Assembly: GCA_022539475.1 (NCBI GenBank)
Contig: VCMS01000433.1
Span: 17,714 to 49,672, forward strand
DNA length: 31,959 nt
From: Gracilaria domingensis
Lineage: Eukaryota; Rhodophyta; Florideophyceae; Gracilariales; Gracilariaceae
Reading direction: 5' to 3'
The notes below the pieces were generated by a model, which searched no databases, was not told where the DNA came from, and saw nothing but the letters and a program-made list of their open reading frames with translations. Below are positions 9,441 to 18,612 of this stretch, one piece after another (positions within the stretch are counted from its first letter, which is position 1; each line of letters opens with the position of its first letter). The position numbers and the translations under genes were made by a program.

Positions 9441-10876
9441 CCTCGCGCGCCCCAAATAGACCCAAAACTAGCTTAGTTTCCAAAGCGAACAGACTGTATT
9501 CCACTTTGCAGAACACAGACGCCTCAGCACCGATCTTATCGTTGCCGAAGAATGGATTACCATTTACCGTAGATACAGATGCGAGTGCACACCTAATCGG
9601 CTATGCCGTATTTCAAACCACACCCGATGGGGAACGCAAACCAATTGGTTATTGGTCTAGGACACTCAACGTTCATGAATGGAACTATTCTGTATCAGAG
9701 AAGGAATGTCTTGCCATGGTATGGGCTCTTCAGACACTACGTCCATATCTTATGCGTGTGCATTTTACCGTCAACACGGATCACTTCGCGTTGCGTTGGC
9801 TGATGTCTATCACGGAACCTTCCGGTCGATTAATGCGCTGGCGACTTCGGCTGGCCGAATTCGATTACGACGTCACCTACAAGAAGAGAACTTGGAAAAC
9901 CCAAGCAGACGCTCTCTCCCGTTTGGGAACCGATGGTGAAGCCCTTCCTGTCGACGACGACGATGAGGATATTCCCTGTTTTTTACTCCATGAGGATGAA
10001 GAGGACTACGAGTTTATCTCCGATGATATATGCGATGACATACTCGTTGCAAACGGTATCGATCCCGATCCGGGCGCATTTGCCCCCATCACTCCCCAGG
10101 AGTTAATTCGTGAACGGCACGGAGACCCGTTTGGTTCGAAGGTACGCGCCCAGCTGAATGGCGGTGCGAAGATCCCCTTCGGAGTTAACTCACAAGGTTA
10201 CTTGGTTAGGCTGGTTCGATCTAACCAACAAATCGTGGTTTCCCATTCCCTTCAATCAGGCGTTTTGCATCTCTCGCACTACTTGAGGATTGCTGCTCAC
10301 CCAGGTGCCAGGAAGCTTTACATGACACTTCGTCGGGACTTCTATTGGCCCGCCTTAGTGCTTGACCGTTATGATACCGTCAAGACGTGTACGCACTGTG
10401 CTCGAGAACGAGTGAAACTTCGTCGCCATGCGAAAAAGCTTACTCTGTTCCCCGCACGGGGGCCTCTAGAATTTTTTGCTATCGATATACTCGGCGAGTT
10501 CCTCCGGACTCCCCGTGGAAACCGCTATTTGCTCGTCATTACGAATAGGTTCTCTAAACCCGTCCGGACCGTTCCGTTGAAGAAAATTGACGCACGAACT
10601 GTCGCGGAAGCTTTCGTTAAGCACTGGGTTTTCGTCTACGGTCCACCGGTCAACCTTCTCTCGGATAATGGCCCGCAATTTGTTGCGCGTTTCTTCCAGG
10701 ATGTCTGTCGGATACTTTATGTGAAGAATTTGTTCACAACACAACGACGTACCATCCCCAATGAAATGGGCAGGTGGAACCGTTCAACCGTACGTTGTTG
10801 TCCGCATTGCGTGCGTATACTGCCGATCACCCCAAGGCATGGTATTTGTACACGGACACCGTACTTACGCGTATAA
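9422..10876 (+). pseudogene. pol: Pol fragment: RNase H + integrase zinc finger and catalytic core
   Basis: The RNase H domain (about 9550-9920) has all four acidic residues, in TDASAHL, SEKECLA, NTDHFAL and QADALSR. The integrase HHCC zinc finger follows (HYLRIAAHPG ... CTHCARE, about 10275-10410). The core then has the first Asp in FFAIDILGEF and the second in LSDNGPQF. The third catalytic residue, Glu, lies in another frame: a shift near 10735-10745 moves the YHPQ...NGQVE block out of frame, with a TGA inside it, so the ORF tail after about 10740 is spurious. RNase H degrades the RNA strand during reverse transcription; integrase inserts the cDNA. Confidence 0.92.
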
Positions 10877-12375
10877 TACGCAGGCACACAGAGTAACTGC
10901 CCTCTCACCGTTTGATGGTACTCTCGCGTCCTCCACCGCCTCTGGCAGTCGAACCACAGTCAACGCTGGACAGGTACCCGTCTACGGTCTATCAATATCT
11001 CCGTTGGAAAACGTGGCTCGCTACTATGGTACCTTTTGCGAAATCTTCGATGGCGAAGGCACAACTCGCATATAAGCGAAACTTTGATGCCGGAATCCGT
11101 CGCCCACTACCATCCTTGGAGAAGAGACAATTCGCCTTCGTAAGGAAAGAATACTGTAATCCTAAGAAGGAGAAGCGTCACAAACTATCCCCAGTTGTGG
11201 ACGGGCCCTACAAGATCATTTCTGTAGAACAGGACACAGTTGCACTGGTAGTTGGTGGTCAACATGAACGGTTTTCCCGCGATCGCGTCCTACAAGGTCC
11301 CACCCCTGTTACGGAGGTTGTCGCCCCCCGTACTGTCTCGGAAGACCGTCAATCTACAGCGCACTCGCCAGACGCTGAAGCCTCTCATGCTCGTGGTGTT
11401 CCGCACGCCTCGAGAGAGCTTTCAGACCTTCCGATGTTATCGTCGCACATTCCCGAGTCTTCGGACTCCTACCGATTAATTCATTCTCGCTTTCTTGCGG
11501 AGATTACACCGCCTAGTGACGTGCTTTCAAATCCCGTCGCTCCACCTAAGGAGGAAGAAGAGAATGTCCGCCTTGTCGTGAAGGATGTACTTGCGGTGTC
11601 GCAACTGTCGTCAAACGCACGTGGCACACGGAATAATGATGTAGAATCGCCTCTGGGCTCCGTCCAGGACGGCTACGTTCAGGGTACACCGATTGTCGTT
11701 TCGGCAGATCCGCAGTGGCGTGCTGATGTCGCAAAGACCGCCCACCCCTCTGCAGAGGACAGCAGTCGCGTCAGCGCTCGTACTCACACGTCCTTGGACA
11801 AGGGTCTGACTCAGCAAACTGGTATTACTCACCCTACAACGGAAGTATCGCCGGAAGACTCCGTTCAATTGCCTGACACGCAGAAGTCGTCAGACGATCG
11901 CTTTTGCGAAGCTCCCTCGGTACAGCTGGCAAAGAACTTGTACAACCCGCCGCCTCGGCTGAGTAATGACACAGGACACCTGCTAACGCAATCTGAAAGC
12001 GCACTTGATGCTCCGTCGTCGTCTGCCGTCGTTGACGCTTGCGACGCACCGCGCAGTGTCGCGCGAAGCAAGCAGGTCAGGGTGGATCCCAGTACAGTTC
12101 GCACTCCTCCACAGGACGGCGCAACACACAGTGAAGTGGAATTTTCTCACCCCGAGAAGGGTTCAGTATGTATCGACACTGACCCGCTCGCAGGAAGTTC
12201 ACCCCCAAACCGTCGCGATGACGCAAGCCGCCGCGACCTGACCCCCAGATCATCTGGAGAGGCAGATCCGAGCCGCACGGAGGGGATTTCCAACACTACT
12301 CCTGCAGGAGAGCCGTTGCGCAACGTGGCACTTGGCGCACAAGGCACACCACTCAGTGGGCCAGCTCGACTGTGA
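10870..12375 (+). pseudogene. Integrase C-terminal part with GPY/F module and long disordered extension
   Basis: The sequence begins with the block YAYNTQAHRVTALSPFD, followed after another frame change by LSRPPPPLA, both typical of Gypsy integrases. The 'GPYKIISVEQDTVAL' GPY/F module lies at about 11205-11250. From about 11300 to 12375 the frame continues as ~360 residues rich in Ser, Thr, Pro and Asp with no recognisable domain. In most chromoviruses the chromodomain follows GPY/F closely, so this extension is atypical. It ends in a TGA at 12373-12375. Confidence 0.8.
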
Positions 12376-12581
12376 GAGAGTGTTACCACGGCCAACCGTC
12401 GTGTCCGATCACGTGAGCCGGCACGCGCCATGGCAACCGATCCGCCTCCCCGACCGACTTTGTCGTCGGGAAGAGCGCGAGCTAGTTCACGCGTACTCGC
12501 GAATTCCGCCCAATGTAGTGGGATGCGCAGCCTAACCCCCGCTAGTCCGACTCGGACGAGCGTGGTTAAACCGCCGAAGGC

Positions 12582-12884
12582 GTGGAAGCTCCCGAGAAGC
12601 TCTCGGAAGCGCCTGACACCCCGCTACACTCTACTGAGGAGCATGGTAAGAACGAAGACACCGTTCGGGAAGTGTATCCGAAGGAGTTCGCGATGGACCA
12701 CATTGTGGGACACAGACACAACCCAAGAGGGGAAATTCTCTACCGTGTTCGGTGGTACGGCTGGTTGCCGTCTAGAGACACGGAAGAACCGGTTGAACAC
12801 CTCCCCAGATCTCAAATCGTGCGCTACCATCGCCGTATCAAAATGGGTTTGCCACGCAACATTGACATGGCCCTCGTAGGGTAG
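12582..12884 (+). pseudogene. Chromodomain of chromovirus integrase
   Basis: The frame contains 'DHIVGHRHNPRGEILYRVRWYGW' in two adjoining blocks, then a T-EEPVEHL block and the terminal 'IVRYH'. This is the chromodomain pattern of aromatic residues plus the W-x-G and T-(W/E)-E-P turn. Such domains steer integration to chromatin marks. It is out of frame with the preceding integrase fragment; a stop at 12373-12375 and a shift before 12640 separate them. Confidence 0.8.
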
Positions 12885-13330
12885 TGTGCACGTCGATGGA
12901 CGGATGGTAAGCTCTTGCTGGTGAGCAGCGTCGCGACCAGCGAGAAACAACCGCTCTAACGCGGAACTGTGCTGTGTACGCCATCAGCCCCCTTTTGAGG
13001 GATCGGAATGAACACTCGAGAAGAGGAATGAATGTCTCGAACGAGAGGAGGGAACTCTCGTAGGGATCAACACTCTGGTGAGGAAGAAGAACCTCGAGAG
13101 AGAGAGAGAAGAAGAAGATAGATGTAGAATTTGGAAACCCCTGGAAGGGAGAATTTGGAAATCCTTGGAAAGGAAGATGAAGTGAAGAGAAGCATACAGA
13201 AGAATCTGGTTTAAGAAGAAGCACAGTTTTACTGATGCACTATTTATGATCTAACCCGCTACTCGGTACTTAGATCGCCAAGCCAGTATTACCACGGTCC
13301 ACTCTTCGTCTGTGTCTTGCAGATGCTAGT
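12885..13330. other. Sequence downstream of retrotransposon, possible 3' LTR (unproven)
   Basis: A purine-rich tract (about 13080-13190) with short internal duplications (GAATTTGGAAA twice, at about 13121 and 13151) follows the chromodomain. Position and length would suit a polypurine tract plus 3' LTR, but there is no 5' LTR in the window to compare, and TG...CA ends with a target-site duplication were not identified. Confidence 0.3.
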
Positions 13331-13339
13331 TTTTGGCGA

Positions 13340-13438
13340 GGGTCGTCCACAAAGTGGCAAGGGTCGTCCAGTAAATTTTTTGAAAATATATCGAGATCAA
13401 TTATTTCAAAATTTGAAGATAATTGGTTGGGTCGTCTA
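13340..13438 (+). repeat. Three copies of a GGGTCGTCYA motif
   Basis: GGGTCGTCCA occurs at 13340-13349 and 13361-13370, and GGGTCGTCTA at 13429-13438, separated by an AT-rich spacer. Spaced short repeats of this type occur in subterminal regions of DNA transposons as transposase-binding sites. Whether these belong to the downstream transposase is inference. Confidence 0.4.
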
Positions 13439-13736
13439 GAATCGCTGTGCAGTAAATACTGGTGGGTTTTCCACTTGTGCTAGTTCTTTAGTCGAGGGCT
13501 ACTTGAACGGTATCTCGCGAAGTCTAGGTTCAGTTTCCATTAAGGTGCACATTACAAGATACCTTCTGCGGAATGATACCCTGCAACGCATGGAATACTG
13601 TTGCTAGTACAGATGGTGTCCATTATGAAATCATACCGTTTTATTTGTATCTATTCTTCTATCGACCGCTTTTGCTAACCACTACTTCGCTCTATTACAT
13701 GTACCATTTCCCCATGATGGAGCGGGTGTAGGCGCA
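13439..13736. other. Non-coding stretch, nothing recognised
   Basis: No ORF, repeat or structured element stands out between the GGGTCGTC motifs and the hairpin cluster. Confidence 0.4.
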
Positions 13737-13889
13737 ATCTGCGGAAGATACCGCAGACTGCACCTGCACCAAAGTGCGGTATCGGTGGAACAAATACGCA
13801 CTCCGAGAGGATGAGGCGCTTTGCGCCTCATCCTCTCGGTTTCTCATGTAGGGAACCATGCCCAGATGCATGGTTCCCTACTTGAGAAA
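13737..13889. repeat. Cluster of strong hairpins
   Basis: A small hairpin (TCTGCGG...CCGCAGA) lies at about 13739-13758. A perfect 17-bp stem with a 3-base loop spans 13803-13839 (arms 13803-13819 and 13823-13839). Directly abutting it is a 21-bp stem with one mismatch and an 8-base loop at 13840-13889 (arms 13840-13860 and 13869-13889). Two back-to-back near-perfect foldbacks directly precede the tandem repeats. They could be a transposon terminus, a transcription/recombination barrier or a replication-related structure. Confidence 0.8.
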
Positions 13890-13890
13890 C

Positions 13891-14768
13891 CTGCACCTGC
13901 AACTCGTGAGCTACTTACGCATCAAAAGTCATTTACCTGTATACGCAAGCAGAAAGTATCCATAAGTTAGTCAATGGTCCGTTGGATACATTTGAAATGC
14001 GATGAAACCTACCATTGATAAAGCAAAACAGAAACGTTGCGCTAGAAAATTCGAAGGACCTAGTAACTCGCAAAATGAAGAAGAAGCAGGAAAGAGATCG
14101 GTTAGATTACCATCCCACCATCATCGTAAAGCGCGAAAGGTGTCGAAGCGAGAACTCACAACCAAGGACACCAAGAATGCCCAAGCAGCAAACATACCGC
14201 AAGATGCGATAAACGAGAGAGCAGCCTATGTCCCAACCAAGTACCAGAATCGCCTATCCCGAACAGCCAGAGATCGATCTTGAGATAGGAAATAAAAATG
14301 GTCGTTTACCTGTATACGCAAGCAGAAAGTATCCATAAGTTAGTCAATGCTACGTTTGAAATGCGATGGAACGTACAATTGATAAAGCAAAACAGAAAAG
14401 TTGCGCTAGAAAATTCGAGGGACCTAGTAACTCGCAAAAGGAAGAAGAAGAAGGAAAGGGATCGGTTACACTACCAGCAATCCATTCATCGTAAAACGCG
14501 AATGGTCTCGAAGCGAGAACTCACAAGCAACGACACCAAGAATGCCCATGCAGCAAATATACCGCAGTTCCCCCTAACATCCTGCACCTGCAACTCGTGA
14601 GCAACGTCCGCGTCAAAAGTCATTTTCCTGTAGACGTAAGCAGAAAATATCCATAAGTTAGTCAATGCTCCGTTGGATACATTTGAAATACGATGGAACG
14701 TATCATTGATAAAGCAAAACAGAAACGTCGCGCTAGAAAATTCGAGGGACCTAGTAACTCGCAAAAGT
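13891..14768. repeat. Three tandem copies of a ~190-400 bp unit
   Basis: The units begin at about 13891, 14293 and 14581. Shared blocks in order include TACGCAAGCAGAAAGTATCC, CCATAAGTTAGTCAATG, TTGATAAAGCAAAACAGAAA and GACCTAGTAACTCGCAAAA. Units 1 and 3 also start with the same CTGCACCTGCAACTCGTGAGC lead. Units 1 and 2 share a further block around GAACTCACAA...GACACCAAGAATGCCCA; unit 3 stops after the CGCAAAA block. Internal ORFs (up to 93 codons in unit 1) shift frame between units and show no protein-level conservation, so I regard the array as non-coding. Confidence 0.85.
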
Positions 14769-15302
14769 AACCCACAGCTTATTTCCTGCCGTTTACATGT
14801 CGCAGAGCGCGAAGAGACGTGGTGAGGATTGGTTAGTGTAAAAAAAAAAAAGGTAGAAGGATATGGAAGCACGTACGAAAAAACTGCACGGAATACATCC
14901 GTGAATACGGATGATGTCCGCTTTATGGAGGCGTCCATTAGGCGGACATGAAGCGTACCTCATTCTCTTCCCCGCACTGTACTTCGTAGCAAGTGCGAGG
15001 TCGGAGAAAGGTACGACGAAGCGCCGTTCGTGATCCGTGCCATTCACATTTTCGCGTTCTACTCGGTCGGAGTAGAACGCGAGGAGATGGATGGCACGGG
15101 TCACGACGGTAACGATAGGTCGGACGCCGAAGGCGGGGCAGCGGCGGCGGAGGAAAGAGATTTATTTTTCTGTGCGAGATTGGACAGGTGTACAGCGTAC
15201 AACGTTGCGAAACCACAGGTTTATAACCAGTGGTAGATAATACGAGAATTACACCCTTGTGTTGAGGTCGACGTGTACCTACGTTCCTTTTTGAACGAAA
15301 GC
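14769..15302. other. Non-coding leader region upstream of the transposase, with hairpins
   Basis: There is no supported gene. CATCCG/CGGATG and ATGTCCGC/GCGGACAT foldbacks lie at about 14898-14946, and a long inverted repeat is centred at 15067. A 12-base poly(A) run occurs near 14840. The region carries inverted ORF echoes on both strands because of the foldback. Confidence 0.5.
15024..15108. repeat. Long inverted repeat upstream of transposase
   Basis: Arms of about 41 bases (15024-15064 and 15070-15108) with a 5-base loop and a few mismatches; the inner GCGTTCTACTC/GAGTAGAACGC part is perfect. It lies 330-410 bp before the transposase start. Confidence 0.75.
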
Positions 15303-15343
15303 ACGTTATTTAAACTCAAAAAATATTCTCCGTTCTGAGCATG
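15303..15343 (+). promoter_or_regulatory. Putative core promoter of the transposase gene
   Basis: TTTAAA at 15309-15314 is followed by CTCCGTTCT at 15328-15336, just before an ATG. The same ATTTAAA box and CTCCGTT(C/G)T block occur in both arms of the mirrored promoter at 24410-25850, suggesting a shared core promoter/initiator design. Spacing between box and block differs (13 versus 7 bases). Confidence 0.45.
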
Positions 15344-15436
15344 ACGTCGATATTGACTGTCACTCGACCCCCTTCTCCCTTCGGACGACCTTCCCTTGCA
15401 GTGTTTGTCGTCGTTTCTCGTTCATTTCTTCTTCCC

Positions 15437-18400
15437 ATGGTCTACTACTGTACACATAAGAAGCGTGGGTGCCCCTTCGTTACTGGCCGAGGAGTCGTAT
15501 CTCTTCAACAGCATGTCAACCATTGCTCGTTTTGTCTGAAAGCAGCGCTGGAAGACGACAATAGCCGGCCCATTCGGAAAAGAAAGCGTCTCAAGCTTTC
15601 CGCGCCCGCGCCCGCATCTTCCGAAACGGTCACTGCCCCTTGTCGCCTTCCCGAGCCTCCGGTGTCCGAGGACATCGTCGACCCCACTCCGTGCGCCCCT
15701 TCCATTCCGGACACTTCGCATTGTGTTTCTCCTTCCCCGGGTCCCGCGTCATTAGAGCGACACGGAAGCAGTTCCCGCCCAGTGCCTTCTGAGGAGGCCC
15801 TCGGTGATTTGCATATGGATTATCTCACTGTTTGTCTGGCTTCAGTAGCTTCCAACCTTGGTCATCGTGAGGCGGACGAGCTAATTGGGCTACTTCGGGA
15901 CCCGCGATTCTCGCAAAAGCGATTCAACGAGACCATAACAAGTTCCAAGCGCTGTACAGAACTGAAGAACGCCATTTTCGAACGATACGTCTCAAAGGAC
16001 GGTTTCAATCGCAGAACTGTCTCGCCAGAAGGATGTAAGTTGAGCGCCACCCTCTACACGAGAGACCCCCTTCAGACACTTGTGAAACAGCTCCAGTTGG
16101 CTAACAACGAAAACACATTCTTCCACCCTATACCTCAGACCCACTCCACGAAAATATCTCACCCCATGTCCGGCTCTCTCGCAAGAGATGCCACCTCAAA
16201 ACTTAAGGAAATGGTCATGGACTCTTTGGATAGTAGAATAGTGTGGTACTCCCAAGAAATAAGTTACAGTGAATCTTTCGTAGGTCTTCTGCAGGTATAC
16301 AAGGATAAGTCTTCAACAACTCTAAAGCAAACATCGGTTACCGCCTATCCTCTTCACCTCATATTTCTCAACTTCTCCCACGAGCTACGCCGTAAGTGCA
16401 TCCGCGATGACCTCACAGTAGTGGCATACTTCCCTACCATACTGATCGAGGTTTCCGCATCTGAAGCAGACGCAATGCAATTCGTTTCTAGCAAGTCTCT
16501 ACGCGAGTCCAGGATGAAAATCCTTCAAGAATCTCTTCGTCAAGTCCTGGAGCCCATTCTAAATCTCACGCAGAAAGGTTTTCAGTTCATCGGGGAAGAC
16601 AAACTAAGTCGAGTGTGCCATCCTCTGCTTGCAAGTTATTGTGCGGATATTCCTGAGGCTAAGGAAATTCTGTCCATTCTTCATGGGACCAAAACGGAAA
16701 GCCCGTGTCATAGATGCAAAGCCCCTCGCTCATCTTTATGCAGTTCTATTCCCACCTCATTCAACGGACGTTCTCAAAAGCACACGAAAAGCATCCGAAA
16801 GACATACACAGCTATCTTGCAACATGCACAAAAAGACGAGGCGGAAAGACGTCCACGTCGTGCGAGGGAGAGGAGATCTCAAGCGGATACTCTGATGCGT
16901 TCAAATTCCATATCTCTCATTCCTTCGTTCCTCGAAACTTCCGTAAGCCTTGGAATGATCCCGGGATTGTCTCCATACAGTCTGTTCTCATTCGAACCAT
17001 TACACAACTTGCATCTCGGCATCTCGAAGCTGATAAAAACGGCCACAATCGAGAGACTGCAGTCAGACACCCTGTGCACCATAATAGGAACATCTGCATC
17101 GCGTTCATTTCGAACGATACGCACCCAACTCCTCAACCATGCAAACGCAATTCTAGCTGCCATAGAACGCGATTCTCCTGCCAAAGGTTTACATATCGAT
17201 TTCTCCACGCAGGAGAAAGGCAAATCTTTGAATGGTATCTTCACGAAAGACGGTCTCCGTGGAATGCTGGAGGCCAAAAACTACAAAGCACTTACATGGT
17301 CTTCCTCTTCATAGGAGCATTCTTTGACATATGCTGTGGAGAACAGGACGTTGCCCCAATCACAACCGTTTTCTCTCAGTACTCGGACTTGCTTTCGACC
17401 TTATTCAGATACAGTCGTGACCCGTATTGGACTGAAAGCTCTCTCCTGTGTCTTAGTTCGGAGATTGAAGCCTTCCAGCGTTCCGCAACAAAGACTCTGG
17501 TGGATTTTCATCCCTCCAGACTGGAAACTCTGAAGTTTCATCTTCTCGATCATCTCGTGGACGATATTCGCCGTCTGGGAAGTATCAAGTACTACGACGC
17601 AGGCATATACGAACATGCACACCTGCTATTTAAGAGACACTACAAAAAGACGTCCAGAAGAACAGCAACGGCTGTGGAGGAGACTATTCGCTCCATTGAG
17701 CACGGACATGTTAGAAAGCAATGGAATGGCAATACTCCTTACCAGCGTAATCCATGTTTACCAGGAACTTCCACACAGCTTCCTCGGTTTGCAATCAGAG
17801 GGCGTTCTTTCACTTTACGTGCTCTGCAACATTGTGTTTCAAGTATGTCCAGTTCAAAAACATGGACTGCTGTTAGAGAGATGTTCTCAAGTACGGAAAC
17901 AAGGTCGACTCTTGACCAAATTGGTGAACAGGCCCTTCCTCCTTTCCTCAGCCTCGTGAAAGAAGCACTGGATGAGCACTCTATTACATACTTCCCAGAA
18001 AAGACAAGGATAACTCTGGTGAATTCGGCCCTCGTGAAAGGCGGTTTCGTTCCGAATCTTGAACACTTCGATTCGTCTTCTAAGGCACTTAAGCTGGGAC
18101 GACCCAAATACCCCATCATCCAACGAGTCTTCGCTTCTCCAGCATTTGGTCCCAGTAAAAAGCCAAAGTTTTCCACTGTATTGGTAAGCGGAGAAGATTC
18201 AGAGACTTGGGTTGCCCAGGTAGTCGCTCTGATTCGAATATCTCTCCTTGATTTTCCACTTACCGCACCAGAGGTGGCTTTCGTCCGGTATTTCGAGGTT
18301 TTACCCCCCGCAACAAACATCGACCACATATTGAAATGCATATCATTACGGTGGGCTACAAACGATGAAAAGAACCACACTCTTCCGTTCTTTCTTCATT

Positions 18401-18612
18401 CGAAAGCGGAGACTATCGTAGAGTTAACTCTTTGGTACGGGATGGTTCCGGCTTCTGCACTACAGGGAACTGTCCATGTTGTTCGATCAAACTACCCTGC
18501 TCCACCTTTTTGTCCTCCACTTGAATGGTTTCAACACCGATTCTACATCAATCGATTCTATCATGATTCAGATGAAGGACCAACTGAGCACGTTCATCTT
18601 GTACAGCCTTAA
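15437..18612 (+). CDS. Plavaka/KDZ-like DDE transposase (one frameshift)
   Basis: Read in two frames: to about 17290 (the first ORF is open from 15341), then in the -1 frame to the TAA at 18610-18612, together ~1,058 codons. The N-terminus has a C-x6-C-x13-H-x3-C zinc finger, as in Plavaka-type transposases. A Pro/Ser linker follows. The catalytic part has YKDKSSTT (candidate first Asp, codon 16304) then AYPLHLIFLNFSHELRRK. A CHRC cysteine pair follows, then 'FEPLHNLHLGI' (second catalytic block, Glu at 16994 where most relatives have Asp), and finally YEHAHLLFKRHYKKTSRR. The enzyme would cut and reinsert the element's DNA. I start at the ATG at 15437, immediately before the zinc finger; 15341 is alternative. 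Its end overlaps the stop codon of the convergent gene. Confidence 0.78.

Larger units (their letters stand above)
9440..12884 (+). mobile_element. Ty3/Gypsy chromovirus remnant (5'-truncated, frameshifted)
   Basis: The Pol order is RNase H, integrase (zinc finger, DDE core, GPY/F module) and chromodomain, the hallmark of chromoviruses. Gag, protease and nearly all of the reverse transcriptase are missing. Homology starts just before 'SAPILSLP', at the RT/RNase H junction. Several indels split the integrase C-terminus into successive frames. No tRNA primer-binding site or paired LTR could be identified, so the copy is dead. Confidence 0.92.

Noticed and set aside
12885..13330. Firm call of a 3' LTR
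   Set aside because: No matching 5' LTR, primer-binding site or TG...CA boundary with duplication could be found.
14002..14283. 93-codon ORF in the tandem repeats as a gene
   Set aside because: The frame is not preserved in the second and third repeat units, and the residues are Lys/Arg/Ser-rich without a recognisable family.
13737..14768. CRISPR array
   Set aside because: Repeat units are 190-400 bp with no short regular repeat-spacer pattern, and the DNA is eukaryotic.
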